A stretch of DNA of 15,609 nucleotides from CAG-390 sp045544735. GTDB taxonomy: Bacteria > Bacillota > Clostridia > Oscillospirales > CAG-272. Below are positions 6,174 to 13,290 of the stretch, one piece after another. Location: NCBI GenBank assembly GCA_045544735.1, contig JAZPZM010000095.1, positions 1-15,609 of the forward strand, written 5' to 3'. The notes under the pieces were generated by a model. It ran no database searches, had not been told where the DNA came from, and worked only from the letters and a program-made list of their open reading frames with translations. Each line of letters begins with the position of its first letter. The first letter of the stretch is position 1. Made by a program: the position numbers and the translations under genes.

Positions 6174-7364
6174 ATGAAAGAGATTTTTCTTTGCAAATAC
6201 GGCGAGATCGCGCTAAAGGGCGCAAACCGCGCCTCGTTCGAGGCACTTCTTTGCCGCGAGCTGAAATACAGACTGTCGGGCATCGGCAGTTTTGACATAA
6301 TCCGTGCGCAAAGCACCATCCGCATCGAGCCGCGCGAGGATTACGATGCCGCCGTGCTTGACGCGGCGTACCGCGTGGCAAGCATGACCTTTGGCATTAT
6401 CGCAATATGCCGTTGCGGCGTTGCCGAAAAGAATTTTGACGATATCAAGGCGAAGGCTGTCGAGTACCTTGCCGACGCTCTCGGCGCGGCGCGCACCTTC
6501 AAGGTGGAAACGAAGCGCGCGGACAAGACCTTCCCGATGGATTCGGGCGAGGTCAGCGCACAGCTCGGCGCGGCGATTTTGTCGGCGTTCCCCCACCTTC
6601 GCGTTAACGTCCACACGCCCGACGTGGTAGTGAAGTGCGAGATACGCGAGAGGGCGGCGTACATCAGCGCAGGTCAGGAAAAGGCGGCGGGCGGTATGCC
6701 CGTCGGCTCAAACGGCAAGGGTATGCTTCTGCTTTCGGGCGGAATCGACTCCCCCGTTGCGGGCTATATGATGGCAAAGCGCGGCGTTAAGCTTGAAGCC
6801 GTTTATTTTGAGGCGTTCCCCTACACGAGCATTCAGGCGCGCGAAAAGGTCATCGAGCTTGCGCGAATAGTCAGCGCGTGGGCGGGAAGCATCAAGCTTC
6901 ACGTCGTTTCCGTTACGAAGATTCAAGAGGAGCTTTCCCGCGCGTGCTGTGAGGATTATTTCACGCTTCTGCTTCGCAGATATATGATGGCGATAGCGGA
7001 AAAAATCGCCCTCGCAAACGAGTGCGGCGCACTCATCACGGGTGAGAGCATGGGACAGGTCGCCTCGCAAACGATGCAGGCGCTCGCCGTCACCGACAAT
7101 GCGGTGAATATGCCCGTTTTCCGTCCCTGCATCGGACTTGACAAGGAGGAAATCGTCACCATCGCACGCAAGGTCGGCAGTTTTGAAACGTCCATCTTGC
7201 CATACGAGGATTGTTGTACGGTGTTCACTCCCCGCCACCCCAAGACGCGCCCCGAAATACCAAAGGTCATTGCCGAGGAGCAAAAGCTCGATTTCGACGC
7301 GCTCGTTGACGAGGCACTTGCCACCGACGAGGTAATATACGTTAAGGCGGAGTTTACTGTTTGA
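6174..7364 (+). CDS. thiI: tRNA 4-thiouridine synthase / tRNA sulfurtransferase ThiI (no rhodanese domain)
   Basis: 396 residues, the normal length for the short form. ThiI adenylates U8 of tRNA and transfers sulfur to make 4-thiouridine, a near-UV sensor; in some bacteria it also feeds thiazole synthesis. Seen here: an N-terminal ferredoxin-like segment opening with KYGEIALKGANR, a THUMP domain to about residue 165, then the PP-loop ATP site S188GGIDS193 in LLLSGGIDSPVAGYMMAKRG, GESMGQVASQT, and a YEDCC motif with C347/C348, one of which matches the catalytic cysteine of the family. The C-terminal rhodanese domain of the E. coli enzyme is absent, so sulfur must arrive directly or through another carrier. 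GAGG at 6161-6164 serves as ribosome binding site. No cysteine desulfurase gene is adjacent, although one often is in Firmicutes. Confidence 0.95.
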   Translation: MKEIFLCKYGEIALKGANRASFEALLCRELKYRLSGIGSFDIIRAQSTIRIEPREDYDAAVLDAAYRVASMTFGIIAICRCGVAEKNFDDIKAKAVEYLADALGAARTFKVETKRADKTFPMDSGEVSAQLGAAILSAFPHLRVNVHTPDVVVKCEIRERAAYISAGQEKAAGGMPVGSNGKGMLLLSGGIDSPVAGYMMAKRGVKLEAVYFEAFPYTSIQAREKVIELARIVSAWAGSIKLHVVSVTKIQEELSRACCEDYFTLLLRRYMMAIAEKIALANECGALITGESMGQVASQTMQALAVTDNAVNMPVFRPCIGLDKEEIVTIARKVGSFETSILPYEDCCTVFTPRHPKTRPEIPKVIAEEQKLDFDALVDEALATDEVIYVKAEFTV

Positions 7365-7388
7365 TCTTCATATTAGGAGGACAATTCT

Positions 7389-8258
7389 ATGAAAACGAAA
7401 AATATTTTATTAAATTTGATTAGTTTGATTTTAATAATATTTCTGTTTTCGGGTTGTAGTAGTGGACAACGGGAGACTGCTGATTTTATGAATAATGCTT
7501 CTAACATTTTTGTTAATTCTAAAAGCTTGAATACATTGTCATTTAGAGTTGCTCTTTTTTCAAAACAGAAAATAGAAAAAATTGATTATGTTGGAATTGC
7601 AGGTGTAAACGTAAACAACAATGATTATACCGTAAATATAATTGATAGTAATATTGATGTTTTAAATTCATATAAGTACAAAGATTTATACATTAAATAT
7701 ATTATGGTAGAAATAACCGCTAAAGGCGATGTTGAAAATTGTACCATCAAAAATATTATATTAAATGTTGATGGAGTTCGGCAATCTTTAAGTTTTTCAA
7801 CACCTGTTAATCATATATTTTCAGAAGGAAACGTATTTACAGAAGAATTGCAAATCTCTGTTATTCCTAATGAATTTCCTTCGAGTTTTATAAATAATGA
7901 ACAAGAGCTTGTAACGTATAAATTTTATGCAACAGAGGATGTTGTGTTGCAGGGTATACGTCTTGATGATTTTTTGTCTGTGGCAAATGTTGTTTACGCA
8001 ATTGGAGAAGAAAATCCACATAGTGCCCATTTCCCAATTAACGTAAAAAAGGGAGAAACGATCAGTATTTCCTTTTCTTTCACTTCCGATTCTGCAAATG
8101 AGTTGAGTTATGTTGCTACAAATCTTTATTTTGATTATTTAACAAAAGCGGATAATAAAAAACTTTTCAATAGTGTGTTAGTTGTTTTTGATCCCATCTA
8201 TCCTGTTTTTGATAATGACGCTACTAACATAAACAAAATAGTGGATAGCTTAGAATAA
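7389..8258 (+). CDS. A/T-rich putative lipoprotein, unknown function
   Basis: 289 residues. The start is set by AGGAGG at 7375-7380. MKTKN, a hydrophobic stretch and the lipobox LFSGC give lipidation at C23, so the protein sits on the outer face of the membrane. The remainder has no cysteine-rich or repeated motif and no family I recognise. It alternates beta-prone segments with many Asn, Ile and Val, compatible with a beta-sandwich binding domain, but this is only an impression. Base composition is sharply different: by eye about 30% G+C with AAT, ATT and AAA codons, against GCG/CGC/GAC-rich neighbours on both sides. It stands only 24 bases after thiI and 18 bases before the galactosidase, so it seems to be a foreign gene placed inside an operon. 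Confidence 0.75.
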   Translation: MKTKNILLNLISLILIIFLFSGCSSGQRETADFMNNASNIFVNSKSLNTLSFRVALFSKQKIEKIDYVGIAGVNVNNNDYTVNIIDSNIDVLNSYKYKDLYIKYIMVEITAKGDVENCTIKNIILNVDGVRQSLSFSTPVNHIFSEGNVFTEELQISVIPNEFPSSFINNEQELVTYKFYATEDVVLQGIRLDDFLSVANVVYAIGEENPHSAHFPINVKKGETISISFSFTSDSANELSYVATNLYFDYLTKADNKKLFNSVLVVFDPIYPVFDNDATNINKIVDSLE

Positions 8259-8276
8259 TAATTTCAATGGTGAAAA

Positions 8277-10445
8277 ATGTCAATCTACATTAATAGAAAA
8301 AGGGAAAGAGTAACCCTTAAAACCAAGCGCACGATGTACGTTTTCGAGATGCTTTTCGGCAAATATCCGATACATCTCTACTACGGCGCGATAAAGAGTG
8401 CGCAGGGAATAGAGTACGTCAAGAAGTCGAAGTCCTTCTCCGCGACCTATTCCGACGAGCGCATTTATCCCGACACCGTCGCAAGCGAGCTTCCGCTTTT
8501 TGGCAGCGGAGACTACCGCGCGACCGCGCTCAAACTGCGCAGTATGGAAACGGGAAGCGACGTTACGTACTTTATTTATAAGAGTATGCGCAAGTTTAAG
8601 GGAAGATTTTCTCCCGACGGCTTGCCCTGCGCCGACGCCGACGAAAATACCGAAACGCTTGAGTTGACGCTCACGGACGAGGTCACGGGCGCGATCTTGC
8701 GCCTTTACTACACCGTTTTCCCCGAAAGCGACGTTATTTCGCGCTATTTTGTGCTTGAAAATCGCGGAAAAGCCGACCTTCGCATCGAAAAGGCTATGCC
8801 GCTCGCCCTTGATATCGACGGCGACGAGCGCGATATGATAAGCTTTTACGGCGAGTGGGCGCACGAACGCCACATTCAGCGTCAGCCGCTTATGCGCGGA
8901 AATCAGCGCGTTTTCAGCCGCCGCGGCTCGTCGAGCCACCATTTCAGCCCCTTTATGATGGTTACGGACAAAAAGGCGACCGAGGAGAGGGGCGAGGCTT
9001 ACGCGTTCAACTTCGTTTGGAGTGGAAATTGGCTTGGCGAGGTCGAGACTGACCAAACGCACAACACCCGCGTTCTTTTGGGACTCGGTGACGAGTGCTT
9101 TAATTATCTTTTGAAGTCGGGCGAGAGCTTTGCTTCTCCCGAGGCTGTGATGACGTATAGCGCGGGCGGCATCGGACGCGCCTCGCGCAATATGCACCGC
9201 TTCGTGCGCGCGCACATTCTGCCGCGCGATAAATTCCCTTGTCGCCCCGTCGTGCTGAATTCGTGGGAAGCGTTTTTCTTCAACATCGACGCCGAGAGAA
9301 TGGAAAGCTTCGGCGCAGAGGCGGCAAAATGCGGAATGGATATGGTCGTTATGGACGACGGCTGGTTTGGCAAGCGCGTAAACGATAAGGCGGGGCTTGG
9401 TGATTGGTATGCAAATCCCGACCGTTTCCCCGACGGGCTTGCGCCCTTCGTGCGCCGTGTCAAGAAAAACGGTATAAAATTCGGCATCTGGATAGAGCCC
9501 GAAATGGTCAACCCCGACAGCGAGCTGTTCAGGGCGCGCCCCGAATACGTTATTGCCGCACCGGGCAGACGCCAGCTTGAGTCGAGATCGCAGTACGTGC
9601 TTGATATGGCGAACCCCGAGGTGCTTGACTATCTCAAATGCGCCTTTGCGAAAACGCTCGGCAACGCGGATATCGACTATATCAAGTGGGATATGAACCG
9701 AAATATGACCGAGGTGTATTCTCCCTCGCTCCCGCCCGAGCGTCAGGGCGAGGCGGCGTACCGCTATATGCTCGGCGTTTACGACCTCTTTAGGTGGTTT
9801 AACGAGAATTTTCCGAACGTAATGATAGAAAATTGCAGCGGCGGCGGCGGCCGCTACGACCTCGGAATGATGAAGTATTCCACGCAGATCTGGGCAAGCG
9901 ACAACACCTCGCCCATTCACAGAACCTTCATTCAGCACGGCAGTACCTTTGGATTCCCGACCTCGGTGATGAGCTGTCACGTCGGCAACCACAAGGGCTG
10001 TATCGAGGACGCGCGAAAGCTCGATTACCGCTTCCGCGTGGCGATGAACGGTCCTCTCGGCTACGAATTTGACGTTCTCAGCGCAAGCGAGAGGGTGAAG
10101 AACACCATTTCCGAGCAGATAAAGGAATATCGCACCTACGAGGAGCTTATTCTGCGCGGCGAATTTTTCAGGCTTCTTGACCCGTCCGCGTGCGGCAGAT
10201 ACGCGTATTATTTTGCCGACAAGGAAACGAACGCGAGCGAGCTTCTTCTTTCGTTCTTGCAAAACGAGGGCGACGAGCGCGAGCGCGAGTTCAGGCTGAA
10301 GCTTTCGGCGGCGGACGCGAGCGCGGACTACGTTGATACGATAAGCGGCGAGCGCTTTTCGGGCGCAGAGCTGAAACGTGGCATCACCGCGAAGAGTGAC
10401 AAGGACGGCGAGTACGCGCGTATGTGGCACTTCGTCAGAAAATAA
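8277..10445 (+). CDS. Alpha-galactosidase, glycoside hydrolase family 36
   Basis: 722 residues, the usual size of bacterial GH36 enzymes that release terminal alpha-galactose from melibiose, raffinose and related plant oligosaccharides. There is no signal peptide, so it is cytoplasmic and would need imported substrate. The N-terminal beta-sandwich starts with YIN...LYYG. The TIM barrel carries MVVMDDGWFGKR, the nucleophile D472 in KWDMNR, NCSGGGGRYD, and the acid/base D542 in WASDNTSPIHR; the 70-residue distance fits retaining GH36 enzymes. A C-terminal beta domain follows. The ribosome binding site is poor (ATGGTGA), and the first 15 or so codons are A/T-rich like the gene before it. Translation may rely on coupling to the upstream gene. 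No transporter gene is adjacent. Confidence 0.93.
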   Translation: MSIYINRKRERVTLKTKRTMYVFEMLFGKYPIHLYYGAIKSAQGIEYVKKSKSFSATYSDERIYPDTVASELPLFGSGDYRATALKLRSMETGSDVTYFIYKSMRKFKGRFSPDGLPCADADENTETLELTLTDEVTGAILRLYYTVFPESDVISRYFVLENRGKADLRIEKAMPLALDIDGDERDMISFYGEWAHERHIQRQPLMRGNQRVFSRRGSSSHHFSPFMMVTDKKATEERGEAYAFNFVWSGNWLGEVETDQTHNTRVLLGLGDECFNYLLKSGESFASPEAVMTYSAGGIGRASRNMHRFVRAHILPRDKFPCRPVVLNSWEAFFFNIDAERMESFGAEAAKCGMDMVVMDDGWFGKRVNDKAGLGDWYANPDRFPDGLAPFVRRVKKNGIKFGIWIEPEMVNPDSELFRARPEYVIAAPGRRQLESRSQYVLDMANPEVLDYLKCAFAKTLGNADIDYIKWDMNRNMTEVYSPSLPPERQGEAAYRYMLGVYDLFRWFNENFPNVMIENCSGGGGRYDLGMMKYSTQIWASDNTSPIHRTFIQHGSTFGFPTSVMSCHVGNHKGCIEDARKLDYRFRVAMNGPLGYEFDVLSASERVKNTISEQIKEYRTYEELILRGEFFRLLDPSACGRYAYYFADKETNASELLLSFLQNEGDEREREFRLKLSAADASADYVDTISGERFSGAELKRGITAKSDKDGEYARMWHFVRK

Positions 10446-10521
10446 AAAAATGACTCAATGCGTATGCGTTTTGAAGCACAATTTTTTAATAAAACACCAA
10501 AGTAGTGAACGGTTACAGCTG

Positions 10522-10660
10522 GAGGCTCCCTCCGAGAGGGAGCTGTCGAGCGAACGCGAGACTGAAGGAGCCTGCGCCTTGATATGGCAAGCACTTGTTC
10601 CATTATGCACGCACTCTCCTTCCACCGCTTCGCGGTCCCCCTCCCTCTCGGAGGGAGGCT
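10522..10660. repeat. MITE-like palindromic element D
   Basis: The two ends are near-perfect inverted copies: 10523-10542 matches the complement of 10641-10660 at 19 of 20 positions. Each end is itself a hairpin (GCTCCCTC-cga-GAGGGAGC at 10525-10543; CCTCCCTC-tcg-GAGGGAGG at 10640-10658). A second small hairpin follows inside each end (CGAG..CTCG type; CCGC-ttcg-CGG type), then GAAGGAG and CTCCTTC. Similar GGGAGCTGTC...CTGA.GGAG repeats are common between genes in gut Clostridia. No protein is encoded. The preceding stretch from 10446 shows no clear terminator or other feature. Confidence 0.75.
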
Positions 10661-10733
10661 AACGCAAACCGCCGCTTTTTATCATAGACGTAGCACACTG
10701 TTATGCACTATCAAAAAGCGATTGCAGACATAA

Positions 10734-10845
10734 GACTCCCTTGTGTAAAGGGAGCTGTCACCGAAGGTGACTGAGGGATTGTTTTTAACCCCGCTATAGC
10801 TTTTTCGACAATCCCTCCGTCATTTTCTTGCGAAAACGCCACCTC
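10734..10845. repeat. MITE-like palindromic element E, right end missing
   Basis: Same layout as element D: hairpin CTCCCTT-gtgta-AAGGGAG (10736-10754), CTGTC, hairpin TCACC-gaa-GGTGA (10758-10770), CTG, then AGGGATTGT at 10774-10782 paired with ACAATCCCT at 10808-10816, and a last hairpin TTTTC..GAAAA followed by CGCCACCTC. The mirror of the opening hairpin (a CTCCCTTTACAC-type end) should follow but is absent. The IS30-type left end begins there instead. The spacer between D and E holds only a loose CGCTTTTT/AAAAAGCG inverted pair. Confidence 0.7.
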
Positions 10846-10872
10846 GGCAGATTATAATAATAAGTGCAACAC
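10842..10872 (+). repeat. Left terminal inverted repeat of the IS30 element
   Basis: CCTCGGCAGATT then ATAATAAT then AAGTGCAACAC; the inner and outer blocks are mirrored at 11901-11931. The outer CCTC may partly belong to the repeat element it abuts. Confidence 0.7.
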
Positions 10873-10884
10873 CCGAAAAAAGTA

Positions 10885-10974
10885 TAGACAATATTCTCAC
10901 CAAGGTGTAAAATGTAGTCACCACAACAAACAACTACACGGAGGTAAGAATATTGTCCTACACACATTTTACAC
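10885..10974 (+). promoter_or_regulatory. IS30 transposase leader: promoter and alternative stem-loops over the start
   Basis: A likely promoter is TAGACA (10885-10890), 17 bases, TAAAAT (10908-10913). Two pairs of complementary arms interleave. Arm A, GACAATATTCTCACC (10887-10901), pairs with A' (10943-10957, 14 of 15), which covers the end of the GGAGG site and the TTG start. Arm B, GTGTAAAATGT (10905-10915), pairs with B' (10964-10974, 11 of 11). The order A-B-A'-B' allows either mutually exclusive hairpins or a pseudoknot. Transcripts entering from outside would contain arm A, while those from the internal promoter would lack it. Confidence 0.6.
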
Positions 10975-11918
10975 TATTTGAGCGAGAAAGTCTACAGTTT
11001 TTCTTAAATCAAGGAAAAAGTTTTCGAGAAATTGCAAAAATTATGGACAGAAGCCCCTCGACAATCAGTCGAGAGGTCAAAAGAAATTGGAGCAAAAAGG
11101 CTAACCACTACCATTATTGGCATGCACAAACAAATTACAAGCATCGTCGCAAGGCTTGTCATCGTAAAAATAATATACAACACAATAAGGAAATGTACCA
11201 ATTTGTTTTTGAGGGATTGCTTCAATATTGGTCTCCCGAAATCATTGCCGGCAAGTGGAATAGCACTCACGAAGAGAAGATCTCGTTCTCGTCTATCTAT
11301 CGAGCTGTAAGGGCTAATATGTTTCCCGGTATTAAACCTTGGACGCATTTCAGAAGAAAGGCAAAACCATATTCTCACCAAAAGAAATCCTATACACGTT
11401 TCTTTGACAGTTCTATCCACGATCGACCTGAAATCATAGATAATAGAGGGCGATTAGGAGATTTTGAAGGAGATACGGTATATGGTTCGGTAGGCAAAGG
11501 ATATCTCATCACAGGGGTAGATCGTCTATCGCGACAATTTGTTGCTGCTATAGCCAAGGATAAAAAACTTGAAAGCACCAACTCCGTTTTTATCTCTGCA
11601 TTTGCAAATGCAGAGATAAAAGTAAAGCCTTTGACGTTAACGCTGGATAACGGCACTGAATTTCTTGGTTTTAAGGAGTTGGAAAAAGAGCTTGGCATAA
11701 AAGTTTATTTTGCTGACTCTCATGCGCCTTGGCAACGTGGTAGTAATGAGAACATAAATGGTTTGGTTAGGTTTTTCTTTCCAAGGGGAACTGATTTCAA
11801 TAAGGTGACTCAAGAACAACTGGATGCTGTTGTTTCTCTGATCAACAATCGTCCTCGTAAATGCCTTGGTTTTTTGTCTCCAAATGAATTTTTGAAAAAA
11901 GTGTTGCACTTGGCTTGA
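10953..11918 (+). CDS. IS30-family transposase
   Basis: 321 residues, close to the family norm. It starts at TTG, with GGAGG (10940-10944) eight bases upstream. The N-terminus holds a helix-turn-helix (FREIAKIMDRSPSTISREVKRN, about residues 24-45) typical of IS30 binding to terminal repeats. The DDE core is complete: D174 in DFEGDTV, D232 in LTLDNGTEF, and E266 in GSNENINGLVR, with 33 residues between the last two, the DD(33)E spacing of the family, and the usual FFFPRGTDF and INNRPRKCLGFLSPNEF signatures after it. It cuts and joins the element's own ends. A perfect 34-bp palindrome lies within the gene at 11588-11621, encoding FISAFANAEIK. The stop overlaps the right inverted repeat. Confidence 0.95.
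   Translation: MSYTHFTLFERESLQFFLNQGKSFREIAKIMDRSPSTISREVKRNWSKKANHYHYWHAQTNYKHRRKACHRKNNIQHNKEMYQFVFEGLLQYWSPEIIAGKWNSTHEEKISFSSIYRAVRANMFPGIKPWTHFRRKAKPYSHQKKSYTRFFDSSIHDRPEIIDNRGRLGDFEGDTVYGSVGKGYLITGVDRLSRQFVAAIAKDKKLESTNSVFISAFANAEIKVKPLTLTLDNGTEFLGFKELEKELGIKVYFADSHAPWQRGSNENINGLVRFFFPRGTDFNKVTQEQLDAVVSLINNRPRKCLGFLSPNEFLKKVLHLA
11588..11621. repeat. Perfect 34-bp palindrome inside the transposase gene
   Basis: The half-site TTTTATCTCTGCATTTG (11588-11604) is followed at once by its exact reverse complement (11605-11621), centred on TTTGCAAA. In mRNA it would form a stem with a minimal loop, and in DNA a cruciform. It lies between the first and second catalytic Asp codons. Confidence 0.9.
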
Positions 11919-11931
11919 CAATCTGACGAGG
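11901..11931 (-). repeat. Right terminal inverted repeat of the IS30 element
   Basis: GTGTTGCACTT, eight bases, then AATCTGACGAGG, the mirror of 10842-10872. It contains the last transposase codons and the TGA stop. Confidence 0.75.
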
Positions 11932-12063
11932 CTTTTTCTTTGTCGCCAAATGCGCACTTGCTCGCCACCGAATGTTGTGGTGCAATTATTTATCTCACGA
12001 TAAACAATTTGAAATTGATTTTTTCTCAATTAACGAGATATAGAAAAACATAAACTTTTGTTA

Positions 12064-12086
12064 TATAATATAATCACAACCGGTTG
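12064..12086 (+). promoter_or_regulatory. -10 region and candidate operator of the XRE regulator
   Basis: Two overlapping TATAAT boxes (12064-12069 and 12069-12074) with only weak -35 matches upstream. They are followed at once by the perfect 10-bp palindrome CAACCGGTTG (12077-12086), which would cover the transcription start. That position and symmetry suit an autoregulatory operator for the downstream helix-turn-helix protein. The spacer from 11932 to here shows nothing else. Confidence 0.5.
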
Positions 12087-12113
12087 ATAAATATTTGTCT
12101 GGAGGATTATGGA

Positions 12114-13208
12114 ATGAGTTTAGGAAAAACTATTAAGGAACTTCGTCGAAAATATGATATGACACAAGAGCGGCTTGCTGAAATATTGTCTATTTCTCCG
12201 CAAGCGGTTAGTCGTTGGGAAACCGATGTGGCAATGCCTGATATTTCTCTCATTCCTCCGTTGTGTAACCTTTTTAATATTACTTCCGATGAGCTTTTGG
12301 GCATAGACGTTACACGCAGGCTGGAAGCTGTTGAAGAAATTTGTGATGAAGCTGATAAATATTCAAGAAGAGGTTATTTGGAAAAAGCTCGCAAAATTTT
12401 GGAAGAAGGACTTCAAAAATATCCGGATAATTGTGATATTATCTATGCTCTTATGTATGTTTCTTCTATGCAAAAAGATGCCACGGGAGATATTAAATTT
12501 CTTGATGAAGCAATAAAGTGGGGAGAGAAGATTCTTAAGCAAAGCACGGAAGATTATCAACGGCATGGGGCGATCCAAATTTTGTGTTTTTCGTATCGTG
12601 ATGCCGGCAGATTGGATGAAGCCGTTAAAATGGCGGAATCAATGCCTATTATGTGCGTTTCACAAGAGATGCTTCTAACAAGTGTTTATTCCGGTGATAA
12701 AGAATATTCCGCCAAGCAGAGTGAGGCTGCAAACTTATTTCAACATCTATCCAATAGGTTGTTTTTTATGCAGACCAAGTTGGACTCGGGAGAGATGGCT
12801 TACACATCGGAGGAGGATGCTGTTCTTCGTGATAAACGTATTGCTTTTTTGCATTTGTTTTTTGAAAACGGAGATTTTGGATTCTACAATGTACATCTTG
12901 CTGATACACATCGCGAACAAGCATTTTATTATGCAAAAAAAGAAGAATACGAAAAAACGTTATATCATCTTTCCTTGGCAGCGGAACATGCGATTAAATT
13001 TATCACATCGGTAAATGAAGATTGCACATCTCTTGTTTTTAGGGGTATGCCCCATAGTAGTTGGTGTACTACTTCTTCGGAAAATGAGGCGGCTCGGCTG
13101 CTCAATAAACTTGAAAGTAACGTTTTTGATAAAGTGCGCGAAACCGATACCTTCATCAAAATCAAGGAACGGCTTACGAAATATGCCGGAAATTGGTGCG
13201 TGGAATAA
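12114..13208 (+). CDS. XRE-family transcriptional regulator with helical, TPR-like C-terminal region
   Basis: 364 residues from the ATG at 12114, chosen because GGAGG (12101-12105) stands eight bases before it; an upstream in-frame TTG has no such site. Residues about 4-62 are a Cro/C1-type helix-turn-helix (KTIKELRRKYDMTQ, SPQAVSRWE, ending in SDELLGID). The remaining 300 residues are almost all helix-forming, with tetratricopeptide-like pairs, for example YSRRGYLEKARKILEEGLQKYPDN and YYAKKEEYEKTLYHLSLAAEHA. Such regulators may sense peptides (RRNPP type) or simply dimerise through the repeats; the ligand is unknown and no peptide gene is seen nearby. G+C is lower than in the housekeeping genes, and with the IS30 element it suggests an acquired strip. 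It stands alone, followed by a terminator. Confidence 0.8.
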   Translation: MSLGKTIKELRRKYDMTQERLAEILSISPQAVSRWETDVAMPDISLIPPLCNLFNITSDELLGIDVTRRLEAVEEICDEADKYSRRGYLEKARKILEEGLQKYPDNCDIIYALMYVSSMQKDATGDIKFLDEAIKWGEKILKQSTEDYQRHGAIQILCFSYRDAGRLDEAVKMAESMPIMCVSQEMLLTSVYSGDKEYSAKQSEAANLFQHLSNRLFFMQTKLDSGEMAYTSEEDAVLRDKRIAFLHLFFENGDFGFYNVHLADTHREQAFYYAKKEEYEKTLYHLSLAAEHAIKFITSVNEDCTSLVFRGMPHSSWCTTSSENEAARLLNKLESNVFDKVRETDTFIKIKERLTKYAGNWCVE

Positions 13209-13217
13209 TTAAACAAG

Positions 13218-13253
13218 AAAGCCTCGCAAGGAAATTCCTTTGTCGAGGCTTTT
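13218..13253. terminator. Bidirectional terminator between converging genes
   Basis: AAAGCCTCG (13218-13226) pairs with CGAGGCTTT (13244-13252), with further pairing inside (CAAGGAA with TTCCTTTG, one bulge). A TTTT run follows on the plus side, and an A-rich stretch lies on the other. It serves the XRE gene and the kinase gene ending at 13291 on the other strand. Confidence 0.8.
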
Positions 13254-13290
13254 AACTATTTAAAATTGTTTTTTGTAATGATTACCTTTT

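Larger units (their letters stand above)
10842..11931 (+). mobile_element. IS30-family insertion sequence
   Basis: About 1090 bp with one transposase gene. The ends form an imperfect inverted repeat of about 31 bp: 10842-10872 (CCTCGGCAGATT, 8 variable bases, AAGTGCAACAC) against 11901-11931 (GTGTTGCACTT, 8 bases, AATCTGACGAGG). The outer block matches at 11 of 12, the inner block at 11 of 11, the middle at about 2 of 8. The right inverted repeat overlaps the last codons and stop of the transposase. No clear target duplication is seen, and the exact outer edge is uncertain by a few bases. The gene looks intact, so the element may still move. Confidence 0.85.

Noticed and set aside
7365..7388. 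Riboswitch or T-box upstream of thiI or the lipoprotein
   Set aside because: The gaps are too short (1 and 24 bases) and no structured element is visible.
8280..10430. A 716-codon open frame on the minus strand opposite the alpha-galactosidase, and a similar one of 444 codons at 3008-4342
   Set aside because: They are exact shadows of well-supported genes whose codon bias (few A/T-ending stops in the antisense frame) keeps the opposite strand open; they have no ribosome binding site or recognisable protein pattern.
10673..10720. Terminator formed by CGCTTTTT and AAAAAGCG between repeat elements
   Set aside because: The arms are more than 30 bases apart and lack a following T-run, so it is not convincing as an intrinsic terminator.
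12084..12113. TTG start ten codons upstream for the XRE regulator
   Set aside because: It overlaps the candidate operator and has no binding site; GGAGG at 12101-12105 points to the ATG at 12114.
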